Source: Hirudo medicinalis
Taxonomy: Eukaryota; Annelida; Clitellata; Hirudinida; Hirudinidae
Reading direction: 5' to 3'
Length of the DNA: 64,000 nucleotides
Assembly (NCBI GenBank): GCA_011800805.1
Contig: MPNW01000308.1
Coordinates: 15,596 to 79,595 of the forward strand
Shown: positions 26,501-37,418 of the stretch, in pieces
How the letters are laid out: each line of letters begins with the position of its first letter
Position numbering within the stretch: the first letter of the stretch is position 1
The notes under the pieces: generated by a model
Seen by the model: only the letters and a program-made list of their open reading frames with translations
What the model was told of the DNA's origin: nothing
Database searches by the model: none
Translations under genes and position numbers: made by a program

Positions 26501-27779
26501 ACAAACTGGTGGGGGAATCTTGGTTTATATTCACTAGTGACCTCTGGAGCTGGAATAAGGCCCCAGGGGGATGAAGCCAGCCGAGCAATGGCAATGACAA
26601 TAATTGATATTCACGAACCTCTTATCCTAGTCTTGCATGGTGGCATAATGGTTTCTTTAATCACTCGACTTATGACTTCGTGCAGTTAACTAATCTGGAG
26701 CTGCTAATAATTGATAAGTTATGATTTATATTAAATGTTTATTGAATTAATTAATACCTGCTTGGATCACCTGTCGTTGCATGCTATCGAGTAGTTCTGT
26801 ACGACTCATTTGAGTTGGTTTGTTTTTCAATTTCTTTTTTGTTGTTGTTGTTGAATTTATCGTTGGAGTTTTGATCTTTCTAGAATATCAATTAATTAAT
26901 TATTTAGGTCACTTTATTATTTATTTATTAATTATAATATTTAATTAGGTTAGTTCAGTAATATTTTGTCAAATCATTAGTTCAAATCATTCTTTCTCTT
27001 TAAGACGGATTGAGCCTTTTGCACTTCCTATTCTTTGAGCAGTCTACTTTTAGGTGCTTCTGGATTTCCAGTGCATGGAAATTATCTACAACAATTCCAG
27101 GGGGTGGCATTTCCCCCTTCCTGTAACCCCTTCGATGATAAGCCCTGGGCTTCGATCGGAGAACTCAATCGGGGGTCTCCTCGGATTCAAAATCCTTTCG
27201 GACAACGTTTGGAGGTTGCTGGCCACCTGCCCGGTTCGCCTTTGTCGGGCTACGGGTCGACGACCTTTCAAGCCGAGGCGGTCGAACATGTGCCCCACAA
27301 TTGCAACAGGTACGACTGCTATGAATGCAGGCACCTGCCCGACAACTTTGACGAAGAAGATGACGACTGTGAAAATGAAGATGATGAGGAGAATGGTGGA
27401 GAGCACAATTATTATGAGGAAGAGGAGGAGTACGACGATGAGACTGTGGAAGTTGTAAACAACTATGTGCAGGTGAAGCCGGAGCTGGACGTGGCTTCTC
27501 CCTGCAGGATCCATGGCAATCGACACCATCCCCTGGCGACGGGAGGAAGCGTTCACCATTGCGGCATGGAAACATCCCAGCCGACGGGAGGCCAACGTGG
27601 CAAGAACGACGGCGATGGATCCATCGATCGGAAGCTTATTCCGAGGAATCTCCTGAAATCTCCGTCCAAACGCGACAGGAGCTCGGACGACAAATATCCA
27701 GGTATGCGAGAAGTTTCTTTTCTTTGCAATTTGTTGTGAAAATAATTGTGCACTGGAGGCACTGGTATGATAACAATCA

Positions 27780-27816
<37 letters not shown>

Positions 27817-30201
27817 TTTTACAAGCCACATGCTTACATTTTTGTAATTATAATTACGCTCGGTGGCAACGGTTACCCACGATGAATTAATAATCTCCAC
27901 GTCGATAATGACGTCTTGATCGCTGGAAATGACGTTGATGCGATGCGATGTGATGCTAGCATGGAAATTCTCTCCAGTTCTCGTTGTACCTGCTCGAGAT
28001 GGAGTCATCATCATCAGCATCATCAAATATTACATCTTAGCATGCACACGGTTGAAGGTCAAACCCATGGGAGGATTCAATCTTTATTACATTTGGCCTC
28101 TGGGGAGTTCCACAATTTGATGCTATTTATGCGAATGCTTCCATTCATAAAATAGTTTGTTTTTCATTTATTTTAATATCAAATAATTTCAGTGCAAATA
28201 AGAATTATTAGAAAAGAAAGTCGTATTTCAGTATTTGCGTGCTTTTTTAAAATTGTTGTTGTTGCTGTTGTTGCTGTTGTTGTTGTTGTTGCTGCTGCTT
28301 ATGAAGCAGGTATCCTTGGAAGTTTTTTGAGAAGTGTCAGAAAATATCTGATTAAATCAGCAAAGAAGTTTTTATTTTTTTTTATAATTAAATTATAAAA
28401 AATCTAAAATAAATTTTTAAAAATGCCGGCAGTGCTTCTTGAACTTGAAGAAAAAAAGTCGTTTAAAAGTGCTGCCGGCGTCTGGGACGTGACACGACGC
28501 TCGTCGAGTCGACGTCGGTTGAATGCAGGCCTGTCATGTCACTGTAAATGTAGTTCGTTTATATAGCGCCACATGCACAGCATCAGAGGTGCTTCTTGTT
28601 AACCATTTACACGGCTCTCCTTCCTGAGGGAAGTGCAGGCTGAGTTTCGAACATGACACGTCATGACCGTTTCTGTTACTGCCGTATTACGCAGGAACGT
28701 AACCCGTTCGGCACCAAATAACGTTCGCATTTCTTCATCGTCAATGTCAGTATCATGAGTACCATTCTACTTTTTACAGAAGTCCCCCCCCCCCCAACAG
28801 AGAGACGTGACTGCATTAGGTCGAGTCAAGAATTTCGCGGCACTTATTCTCAGTTTCTCGGGAAGTTCGACGTCCGACGTCATTAAGTGTTGTTAGGGTG
28901 TCGTTTAGTGTCGTGGAGGCCGGCCGATCGGGTGTCTGGTCGTTGCATGGGTTGTTGTCGGTCGTTTCGTTCGACCGCTTTGATTTCTGTTCCTTTATTT
29001 TCAAAACGCCTGCCTTCGTGATTATCCCACTCACTGTAATTATTATTATTTGCTGAGTCCTTTGTTGTCGTTGCTGTTGTCGTCGAACTGATGATGACGT
29101 CGGCGACAATGATGATGACGAAGGCTGTTTGCATGTCATCGTCATCATCATCATCACTATCTGCTCGATGTTTCCTTTTGCATGTTTGTTTAACTGCATG
29201 TCACTTGCCTGAGTGTGTAGATTGCATCCATCCTTGACGGACTGTAGACATCCGTACGATTATGATAGTGATCCCAGTCTGGACAAGATGTTCAGAAATA
29301 TCACGAGCAAGAAATAATGGGAAGTCAGTTGTCAGTTGTTGCTATAAGCAGCTGAAGTGATCTGTTGGATGCAATGTTATGCCTAAAAAAAATAGCACTC
29401 TGGTAACGGTAGTCATAGTAATGATGGTCATGTTAACTATGGTCATGGTAATGGTGGTCATGCTAACGATAGTCATGGTAGTGATTGTTAATCAGTTATT
29501 ATCATTTAATTTGTATGATTTGAATATTGGCTTTTATTCAAGTATTGTGACTTGTGTTGCCGAAAATAACAGACCGATTCTGTTGATAATGCTATCATCT
29601 CTCATCATCATCGATGCCGATACACTGATCATCGTAATCATTATCACGATCACGACTACCTATCACCTCCGTCACCAGAGTACAGCACAGACGAGGAGAC
29701 GGACAACCTGCTCAAGAAGCAGTACGACCAGGAAACGCCAGAAGAGGGCTCCAGACGTCGCGAAACTCCCCCATCGAAACAAACCCAGGTGGGCAGGGCG
29801 GTCGGTCGGTTTGCAGGTGGGGATGCACCCCGGTTTTAAAGGAGCGGGAGTCTGGGTTACTTTGAATTTTACTGATTAACAGGGGAGTTGGGAATGATCA
29901 AAGAGTTTGTCTTATCAGAGGAACTCTCTGTTTAATTGAAGTGTTTGAAGAGGAAGAATCCAATCATCTGTGTGATTGTGTTCAGATCCAAACACATTTT
30001 ATGATAATCTTCTCATCAACTGCTGCATATTCATTATCAGTACATTTTAAGGTTTGGTAAAAGATAAAGTTTTGAAAAGAAAAATTGTCAATTATTTTCA
30101 GTTTGAGCAAAGAAGAAGCAAGGCGAGAGAAGGTGAATTAATCCTAATAATTTATTTATTATTGTTATTATTACTCATTATGTCGTAATTATTATTATTA
30201 T

Positions 30202-30254
<53 letters not shown>

Positions 30255-33200
30255 TTTTATTATTTATTAGTAGTATTTTTAGGCGCCTCTGACGCCATGC
30301 AAATGGCGCATTATAAATTAACTATTATTATTATTATTATTATTTTTTATAATTATATTATTGTTGCAATGGACATGATTATGAGTTTTTCATTAACCAT
30401 TATCGACATCGGCAGCATGGTCTTTGGACTCAAGTCCTTCGATTTTGCGTCGGATCTGGTCGCCGTGAATCGTTCGGACGTAAATTACTCGTGAATCTTT
30501 TTTTTTCTTTTGTTTTGTTTCTATCGCTAAATAATCCTTCGATGATCTGAAGAATTCACTTTTAACTTTTTTGCACCCACCTCTCCATCTGGACTTCATC
30601 ACGGTTTGTGGTGACATTCTTTGTTTTAAACGAGGTGGTGGAGTATTACTGTTTGAGTCTGATGATGAAGATGATGATGATAGTGGGGATGATGATGATG
30701 ACGATGACAGTGGGGATGGTGGTGATGATGATGATGACAGTGGGGATGGTGATGATGATGATGATGATGACAGTGAGGATGGTGGTGATGATGATGATGA
30801 CAATGGGGATGGTGGTGATAATGATTATATCATATATTGAGGGTGGTGGCAGAATAATTTATTGAGTGCAGTTCTTTAATAGTTGGTTGTGTAACTGCCA
30901 TTACATTTAATTACTGCTTTTTGTGTTGTTACTTAAATCTAGAATTTTTGTTCAATCCTACTCGTCCAGGCCGTTGCCTTAAGCTAGTTGCATAGCATTC
31001 TGAGCATTTTGAATGATGCTATTCTGAGGCTTAAATGACAACGTTGAAACGGTCAAACATGTATGTCGAATAATATAAAATTAACTACTCATCAAACAAT
31101 TTTATCGACATTTCAAGCATTAAACTTTCTAATCTCTGGAGTTGAAACGTTATCGTGATCGTCATCGTAATCCATTCCAGTTGCCCTTCGCGACCCTTCC
31201 AACGAATCAGTCCTGATAGAGGGCGTCCTCTTCAGGGCCAACTACCTCGGCTCCACCCAGCTGATATCGGAAGGACAGCCCTCCAAGGCCATGAGGATGA
31301 TGCAAGCTCAGGAGGCCGTGGGCAGGATCAAGGTGGGCTCGGCTAGGAATTTATCATGTCGATCGGATGTATTAAAAATAGGCTGATGTTGTTTGATTTC
31401 CAAGCTGTTAAGTTTCATGTTTCCTTGGCAAGGCTGCTTAAATAGTCGGACCATTTGATCATTGTTGTCGTTTCTATTGTTTACTGTCGTTATTATTATT
31501 GTTGTTCTTATTACTATTGTTGTTGTTGTTGTTTTTATGATCATTATTATTATTGTTGTCATTATTATTTAATTTTGTTGCATAAATTGTTGACTTTTCA
31601 TTGACCTATTCTCATCATTAAAGTTATCGTCGTCAAAAGTCTACAATGCATCAGCAACAACAATTTACTTATTTTTAAATCATTCAACATCACTGGGAGT
31701 TCACATGAGCGATTACAATATCCAGTTGTTTTTTTTTTCTTTCCTCCACTCTCCAACAGAAGCAGAAGGTTGTCTGTTGTTGAAAATTTCAATTCGTTTT
31801 ACGTTGCTCCGCGAACAAATTCTATTTATCGACGCCGATTTTGATTTCGTGCGACGTTTCTTTGGCCTCTTATTTTGTTTTATTTAAAGCTGCTTTTGTG
31901 AATGTTGATTTGCAGGTGCCGGACGTTTTAAACTAAGATCTCGCGAGGTCGTATCAAAACTCTTTTATGTTGACTTTTGTCTACAAAATTTTATTTCTCA
32001 ACTTCACCTGTGAGTGAAGTCCTCGGTGCACGCCTGTCTTTAGCTCGTTACGTTAGACTCTTTAATTGATGTCGATTCTTAATTGTCAACATTTGTTTGC
32101 CATTGCCGGACGGTAATCTTCGGCTTACGTTGTCGACTTTGGTCGGCATTGTTGTTTGTAATTGTTACTTTATTTTACAATGTTCGACTGTTGACATTGT
32201 TACTGTAAATAATTTACGAAGTAAACAATAAATTGAATCGCCGTCGACAACGCAGGCCCCTGATGGAGAGTCGCAGCCGTCGACGGAGGTCGACTTGTTC
32301 GTGTCCGTCGAGAAGATCATGGTGCTCAACACCAACTTGCAGGTCCAGTTGATGCCACATTTCTCTTATTAGTTATTTATTGGTTTTATAACAGTTTCAT
32401 TGAAATTACTTGCACAAATTTATATTTATGGTTTATATTTTTAATTAATTATTATTTTTTATTTTTATTGTTTTAATAAGCTATTGTTTTTATTTATAAT
32501 AAATAATATGATTTCCAATCGTTGTTGACAAATGAATCATTGTCGTCACCTGCTTACTCGACCCACTCTGCAAACTTATCAAAACTTCTTTTTTGTACAC
32601 TTTTCTATTTCTCTCGCTTCCTCGATCTCTCTGAACTGACTGTTGCTAATCCTTAATTAGAAGTCAATTTGCTAACCAATAATTGTCTAACTTCTGTACT
32701 CATCACAGGAAATAATGATGGACCATGCCCTGAGAACGATATCCTACATAGCAGACATCGGGGACATCCTCGTCATAATGGCCAGGAGGGGCTCCGTCGT
32801 CAAGAACTCCGACTCGGCCGGTCCCAGGAGGACTCAGACCAAGATCTGCTGCCATGTCTTTGAATCTGAAGAGGTTTGTTGGCTTGTGATGATGATGATG
32901 ATGATGACGTTGGTGGTTGTGATGATGATGAGAGAATTAGTTGATTTGTTTAATAAATAAAAACAAAAAATCGGATGTTGTTCGTGTTTGATTGTTCTAA
33001 ATAATTATTATTATTATTATTATAAAAGTTTAATTGCTGACACGCATCATCATGTTAGGTCATGTTACAAACAAGTTGGTCAATCAAAAACCTCAAACTT
33101 ATTCCTCAGGCCCAGCTGATAGCCCAGTCCATCGGTCAAGCGTTCCAGGTTTCCTACGTTGAATTCCTCAAGGCCAATGGAATTGAAGAGACCTCAAATG

Positions 33201-34514
33201 TCAAGAACATGGATTACCAGGATGTCCTGAACCAGCAAGAAGTCTATGGGGAGGAGCTATACATGCTGTCCAATAAGGAAATGCAAAGGGAGGTGGGTCT
33301 CGATATGATTGGATGCTCTGCTGCTGTAGTTCCATTTGGAACACTTTTTATCGTTATGTTTGAGTCCCAAGAGATTTCATTGCACGTTTTAAGTCGGCTC
33401 CCTTTCACAGGTGATCGTGTCAAAGGTCAAAGGTGAACCGCTCGGAATAGTCATCGTGGAGTCTGGCTGGGGCAGCATGATTCCTACGGTGGTCCTGGCA
33501 AACATGGCGCCTTGCGGAGCAGCGGCCCGATGCAACCAGCTGAACATCGGCGACCAGATCATCTCCATAAACAGAATCTCTATGGTCGGACTGCCCTTAA
33601 CGACCTGTCAGAGCTACATAAAGGCTGCTAAAAGTCAGTCCATCGTGAAACTGACGGTGGTTTCTTGTCCTCCCGTGGTCGAAGTCCTCATCAAAAGGCC
33701 GGATGTGAAGTACCAGCTTGGATTCAGCGTGCAGAACGGAGTCGTAAGTTTCGATCGAATGACATTTCTTATTTTAGATTCATTTCAAAAGTCTCGAATG
33801 AAATGACTTAGAGTCAAACGAGGGCGAATTATCGTTTAAAAAGATGACAAAAAATTATCAATTAATCATTAATTAGCATGTAACATTAGCAGCTTCAAAA
33901 GATGAACCGTTGCTCTCCAATAATAGAATGTACAAAAATTCATTTTGAAAGAATGATTGACAACTTCTGTCGTTCCTCTCGTCTTCAGATCTGCAGTCTC
34001 CTCCGAGGTGGCATAGCAGAACGAGGAGGAGTGAGGGTCGGGCACAGGATCATCGAAATCAATGGGCAGAGCGTCGTGGCGACTCATCACGAAAAGATCG
34101 TCAACACGCTCGCAACATCTGCCGGAGAAGTAATCGCTTGATTTCAAATTTATTTTTTAGAACTTTTTTAATTCTGTGACACAATGCGCCTCTGACGCTA
34201 TGCAAATGGCGCATTATAAATTAACTATTATTATTATTATTATTATTTTGCTCCATTAAGTCGATGACGTCGCTTTCCCGTTACTCAGGAGATAAAAACG
34301 GCTCCGTCGAACTTCTGGCACCTTAATGGCGTCGCACGTTTTATTAACTAACCGTGTTTCATTATCCTTGCGACTAATTATTTTGCATTTGCAATTTTGA
34401 GTTAGTTTATTAGTTAACTCGTTTCTCATCATTCTCTTTCAGATCCACATGAAGACCATGCCGACCTCCATTTTCCAGTTACTGACGGGTCAAATCGTGC
34501 CCCATTACATCTGA
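20517..34514 (+). CDS. APBA: Mint/X11 adaptor (amyloid-precursor-binding family A) with PTB and two PDZ domains
   Basis: Cytoplasmic scaffold that in animals binds APP tails through its PTB domain and sorts synaptic cargo. Exons: 20517-22572, 23024-23261, 25264-25367, 26045-26116, 27054-27701, 29679-29788, 30102-30132, 31181-31332, 32256-32342, 32709-32873, 33110-33292, 33411-33743, 33989-34129, 34443-34514; all phases agree, about 1463 aa. The N-terminal half is acidic and disordered, with a helical stretch [15 protein letters not shown] (about 723-737). PTB (about 1094-1282) shows [16 protein letters not shown] and [21 protein letters not shown]1 (about 1283-1365) has [18 protein letters not shown]2 (about 1370-1445) has [11 protein letters not shown] and [18 protein letters not shown]. 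The C-terminus VPHYI matches the family tail that folds back on PDZ1. The start ATG at 20517 is the first in frame; the frame is open a little upstream, so an earlier exon is possible. Longer than human paralogues, mainly in exons 1 and 5. Confidence 0.93.
24376..24440 (+). repeat. (GAT)n-like microsatellite in a Mint intron
   Basis: GAT/GAC triplets in the 23262-25263 intron; the rest of that intron has no recognisable gene. Confidence 0.85.
25008..25076 (+). repeat. (ATT/GTT)n microsatellite in a Mint intron
   Basis: ATT triplets with GTT and ACT interruptions, ending about 190 bases before exon 3. Confidence 0.9.
25394..25618 (+). repeat. 44-base minisatellite, five units, in a Mint intron
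   Basis: Units read GAGTACTCATTATGATAATT, TATTAATTTATGACCTGCTC, TCAG. Four are almost identical and the fifth has decayed. The array begins about 25 bases after the donor of exon 3. Confidence 0.9.
25937..26054 (+). repeat. Tandem duplication covering a Mint splice acceptor
   Basis: The block from AACATTATT through GATGATGTTGCAGAGTCCAC occurs twice (25937-25990 and 25991-26054). The second copy holds the acceptor used for exon 4 at 26045. Confidence 0.8.
28252..28302 (+). repeat. (TTG)n microsatellite
   Basis: TTG with CTG interruptions in a Mint intron. Confidence 0.9.
28556..28695 (-). repeat. SINE-like repeat, near full-length copy
   Basis: TATAGCGCCACATGCACAGC, CATCAGAGGTGCTTCTTGTT and CAGGCTGAGTTTCGAACATG follow in the same order as the 12.4-kb copy. 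It sits in a Mint intron (27702-29678). Confidence 0.65.
30200..30256 (+). repeat. (TAG)n microsatellite
   Basis: About 17 TAG triplets between ATT blocks, 70 bases after the Mint microexon. Confidence 0.95.
30282..30345 (+). repeat. SINE 3' end with ATT tail
   Basis: GCGCCTCTGACGCCATGCAA, ATGGCGCATTATAAATTAAC, then TATTATTATT. Nearly identical to 34.19 kb; both lie in Mint introns. GCGCC and GGCGC form a small inverted repeat. Confidence 0.65.
30657..30830 (+). repeat. (GAT)n with GACAGTGGGGATGGTG units
   Basis: GAT runs are broken four times by AGTGGGGATGGTG-type units, a small compound minisatellite in a Mint intron. The Asp/Gly-rich open frame is an artefact. Confidence 0.9.
34186..34249 (+). 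repeat. SINE 3' end with ATT tail
   Basis: Matches the 30.28-kb copy almost base for base through the start of the ATT run. It lies in the last Mint intron. Confidence 0.65.
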
Positions 34515-34795
34515 AATTATTGGGCCCTCTTTGCTAAATACTCTCCTCCGCGTGCGTGTTAGTTCGTCGTTAAAACATCGGCCGTCACCGAAGCATTTAT
34601 TCCATGTAAAAGCAAGTAACCTGTCTATTGATGCTTGCAACCTGTACTGGGGACCGTCATCGTGGTCTGTCATCATCATTTCCCATTGTGTTACATCGTA
34701 CGACAATCTTTCCTTAATTGCCTATTATCAAGCATGGTTTGAATTCAATTGTTTATCAAGTCACAAGCTTGTATTTTAAAAGTGATAATTATTGC

Positions 34796-34801
34796 AATAA
34801 A
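34796..34801 (+). terminator. Candidate polyadenylation signal of the Mint gene
   Basis: A canonical AATAAA lies about 280 bases after the Mint stop codon, in AT-rich sequence with no other gene on this strand nearby. Position and orientation fit Mint 3' end formation; actual use is inferred. Confidence 0.5.
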
Positions 34802-35891
34802 ATACTCTCGGCAGATTTTAAGATTTAATCGTAAAACCAAGACTTGAAGTATGTACAATTTTGCTCGTAATGAGTTCCAACTTTAAATATTTATTTATTC
34901 GCCCGAGAGAGAGCGTCGGGCGTGCGCATAATTTATTTCCAACGTTGTGCTGTCGGCGATCCCGGTTTTATCAACCCCCAACTATTGGTTCAAAATTACA
35001 TCTAAACATCCTATATATATCATATAATACCCTAAACATCTTGTCTGAGGGGCATCCGTCGATGCGTATTGCACGCTATTTGTTGTTGTTTGTCGTTCCC
35101 CCTTTGGATAAACCATCTCCTGACTGGCAACATCCAATTTGTTCCTGTGGAGCTTGAAAAAGGAGATTTTTTTAGACCCAGACTTTCTTTCATGTAGATA
35201 ACTCTAATCGCTTGACTATACGTTTAGAAGTGGTTCGCAAACGAGACATGGCGGAGAACGCACAGACGATCAAGCTTTCTCCAAACTTACTGACCGTGCC
35301 GATAGGGCGTTTGTTTGTTTTCACTTTTCCAGAAATTTTAATCGTCAGACCGCAACTTTTAGCTGGTTGTACTAACTTCAGGAACTTGTGATCCGCGTCG
35401 TAAGCTTTTCCTCGACTTTTTCCTGTTTGCGACAGAATTTTCGGCGTCATCGTGTTATTGTCGTTTAAAATTCGAAAATGTCGTTTTAATGCTTCCAGGA
35501 AAATTCGGTCTACTCCATTGTTATCTCCTTAGCAGGACATCAAAAAACATGTCGACTGCAACGATGATCGCTTCTCGCGTTTACGATGCCTTGCTGTGTC
35601 GAGCGTGTGGTTCCGAACTCTGTTCAGAGTTTTAAATTTTGAAGTTGAATTATTTTTGGAAGAACTTTACAAGTCGGCGTGGCTTTCATAGACTAGACGC
35701 TATCCGTCTTCGTGGTGTAGAAGCTCGTTGTCTCTGTCCCCCCAAGTAATTTACTCTTCCAGCGACATGTCCGCCGCTCCAACTGATTGCATGTTTGCTC
35801 AGAATAAAGTTTTAAAACATCAGAGTCTAGACTTTGTTCCATTTAACAGACCAGCAAGTAAGTAATGATACGACGTGGGATTTCACAAAAG
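34802..35891. other. Intergenic, Mint 3' flank to selenoprotein F 3' end
   Basis: No gene recognised. A minus-strand open frame at 35190-35450 has mixed codons but no motif or splice context. Confidence 0.55.
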
Positions 35892-35897
35892 TTTATT
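35892..35897 (-). terminator. Candidate polyadenylation signal of selenoprotein F
   Basis: AATAAA on the minus strand (TTTATT on plus) about 65 bases beyond the SECIS, so the hairpin would be inside the mRNA. Placement fits; use is inferred. Confidence 0.5.
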
Positions 35898-35960
35898 ATC
35901 AATGTTTTAGTTTCCAAGTCTAATTTATTTTTTGATGGATTCATCCGTCAGCGACATAAA

Positions 35961-36024
35961 CCGCACGTCCAACATCCGCGATGGAGCCTGCACTTTAGCC
36001 CCAAAGCATCACCATTACGTGCAC
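35961..36024 (-). promoter_or_regulatory. SECIS element in the selenoprotein F 3' UTR
   Basis: On the minus strand, about 210 bases after the stop, the sequence folds as a eukaryotic SECIS. Helix I is GCACGT paired with ACGTGC. An internal loop follows, then the non-Watson-Crick core TGA opposite GA. Helix II is TGCTTTGGGGCT against GGCTCCATCGCG (10 of 12 positions pair, counting G-T). The apical loop starts AAA exactly 12 bases after the core. These are the defining SECIS features and the expected partner of the in-frame TGA. The fold was drawn by hand. Confidence 0.85.
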
Positions 36025-36232
36025 AATGCTGCCAACAGAACGACACCTAGGTTGTGGCAATGCAAAGCTCGAGCCTAGACAATAAGCTGTCACCAGATGA
36101 CGTTCAATGAATGGATCGCTCAATGAGCTGTGTCGAGCAAAACAACTTAATTATGCAACCATCATTGTCTTGCTTAAATCCTTGACACTTAATGAATAGA
36201 ACTCTGCAATGCCATCACAGGGCGGGGACCGA

Positions 36233-37133
36233 TTATCTCAGTCTCTCCCTGAAGAAGTCTTCGATGGAGTCGGTATTCCACTTGTCGATGCCGAGCACCT
36301 CGACCACCTCCCTGTTCTCGTTGATCAGCTTTATGGTAGGATCCATGCCCCTAACGTAGTTGATCTCCAAGCCTGGGAATTGGTGAGGTCTGTCACTCTT
36401 GACAAAAGCTGGTAAAAAAGATTGAAGCATTAGCGTGACTTTTACATCTGCAATTTTCAATGATAATCCAGTAAAGTTGTTGACATGGCAATACTATGAA
36501 TAAATAAATGCACAATATGGGGTGCGAGCTGGCTCAAAGGGTTGCAATACTGTGAGCGACGTTGAAAGCAAAGGTCATCACGTTCGCAACCCAGCCTGCA
36601 CTGCCATAAAGTGCATCTGGGAGTCAGCATTAGATAAAAAAAATGATTATACACAGTTAGACTTACTATTATTATCATAATGTGGGTTATAAACGGGGCA
36701 TCACTGACTCACCTTCAACCTGTGGATACCGACCCAATTTTCATTGACACACTGCCAGCTGGGCATAAGGAAATGTCTGCAAGAATAGATCAAGCTGAGT
36801 TAAGAAACAGTTACTGAGAAAACAATGAAACTGAAGTCTATTTGGCAATTCAATTCATAATCACTGGTTTATCTGGCAATTCCTGTTCCTCTTTACAGCA
36901 TGACTTGCAACCACTTTCCAGAAAATCTAGTTTGTATTGACGAAGATCCTTACACGATGAACAAATGAGATTTTGAGAGAATCCCATGTCCAAACATGAT
37001 GAAATATCTTGGCACCAAGACATCAACGGCATCTGAAAGACATAGCTTTAATAAATATTCCAGCAAATCGTAAGAATTAAAAAAAACGTACAAAAAGGCT
37101 CAAAAAACAAATCCACAAATAATTGGGATCCAT
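36233..37133 (-). CDS. SELENOF: Selenoprotein F (15 kDa selenoprotein), with in-frame TGA for selenocysteine
   Basis: ER-lumen thiol-disulfide oxidoreductase that associates with UGGT in glycoprotein folding control (family knowledge). Exons: 37092-37133, 36865-37032, 36713-36776, 36233-36408; 149 aa if the TGA at 36741-36743 is decoded as Sec. The first exon and start of the second give a hydrophobic signal peptide (MDPNYLWICFLSLF). The Cys-rich UGGT-binding part has GFSQNLICSSCKDL and GCKSCCKEEQ. The redox motif reads C-Q-Sec followed by KLGRYPQVEAFVKSDRP; vertebrate proteins have C-G-Sec. The thioredoxin-like end includes YVRGMDPTIKL and DKWNTDSIEDFF. An automatic gene caller would split or truncate the gene at the TGA. 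A SECIS-like hairpin follows in the 3' UTR. Head-to-head with ACBD6, starts 285 bases apart. Confidence 0.93.
36515..36640 (+). repeat. tRNA-derived SINE with A-box and B-box
   Basis: A-box-like CTGGCTCAAAGGGTT at about 36529 and B-box-like ACGTTCGCAACCCAG about 40 bases later are followed by the family block CCTGCACTGCCATAAAGTGC. It ends in A-rich sequence. It lies in intron 3 of selenoprotein F, opposite in orientation to the gene. Confidence 0.6.
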
Positions 37134-37418
37134 CGTCGAAAATGACGATTGGCCCAACAGAACCCGACACAACAAAACAAGTCCGGCACACCGGTGATTG
37201 CTTTTTTAATCTGGAGATGAGGTAGCATACGGTTACCAATGATAGCAAATACTACAAGTTTATTTAATTCGTTCAAATATTTAAATATTTTATTTACAAA
37301 TAAATAAAATTAATAACTCGCATTAATCATTTATTAACAATTAAGAACAACATTAAAAACACACATGATGATTGGATTGTGTTTACTTTTCACAGAGTTC
37401 ATTATTTTGTCGCCGGCT
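37134..37418. promoter_or_regulatory. Shared promoter interval, selenoprotein F / ACBD6
   Basis: Only 285 bases separate the divergent start codons of selenoprotein F (minus) and ACBD6 (plus), so both promoters and 5' UTRs must lie here or overlap the neighbouring gene. The interval is AT-rich; no convincing TATA pair was identified. Confidence 0.5.

Noticed and set aside
27086..28026. Long minus-strand open frames opposite Mint exon 5
   Set aside because: Antisense shadow of a real plus-strand exon with correct phases and acidic coding content.
35190..35450. 86-codon minus-strand open frame
   Set aside because: Mixed codons but no motif, no splice partners and no clear start context; not enough to call a gene.
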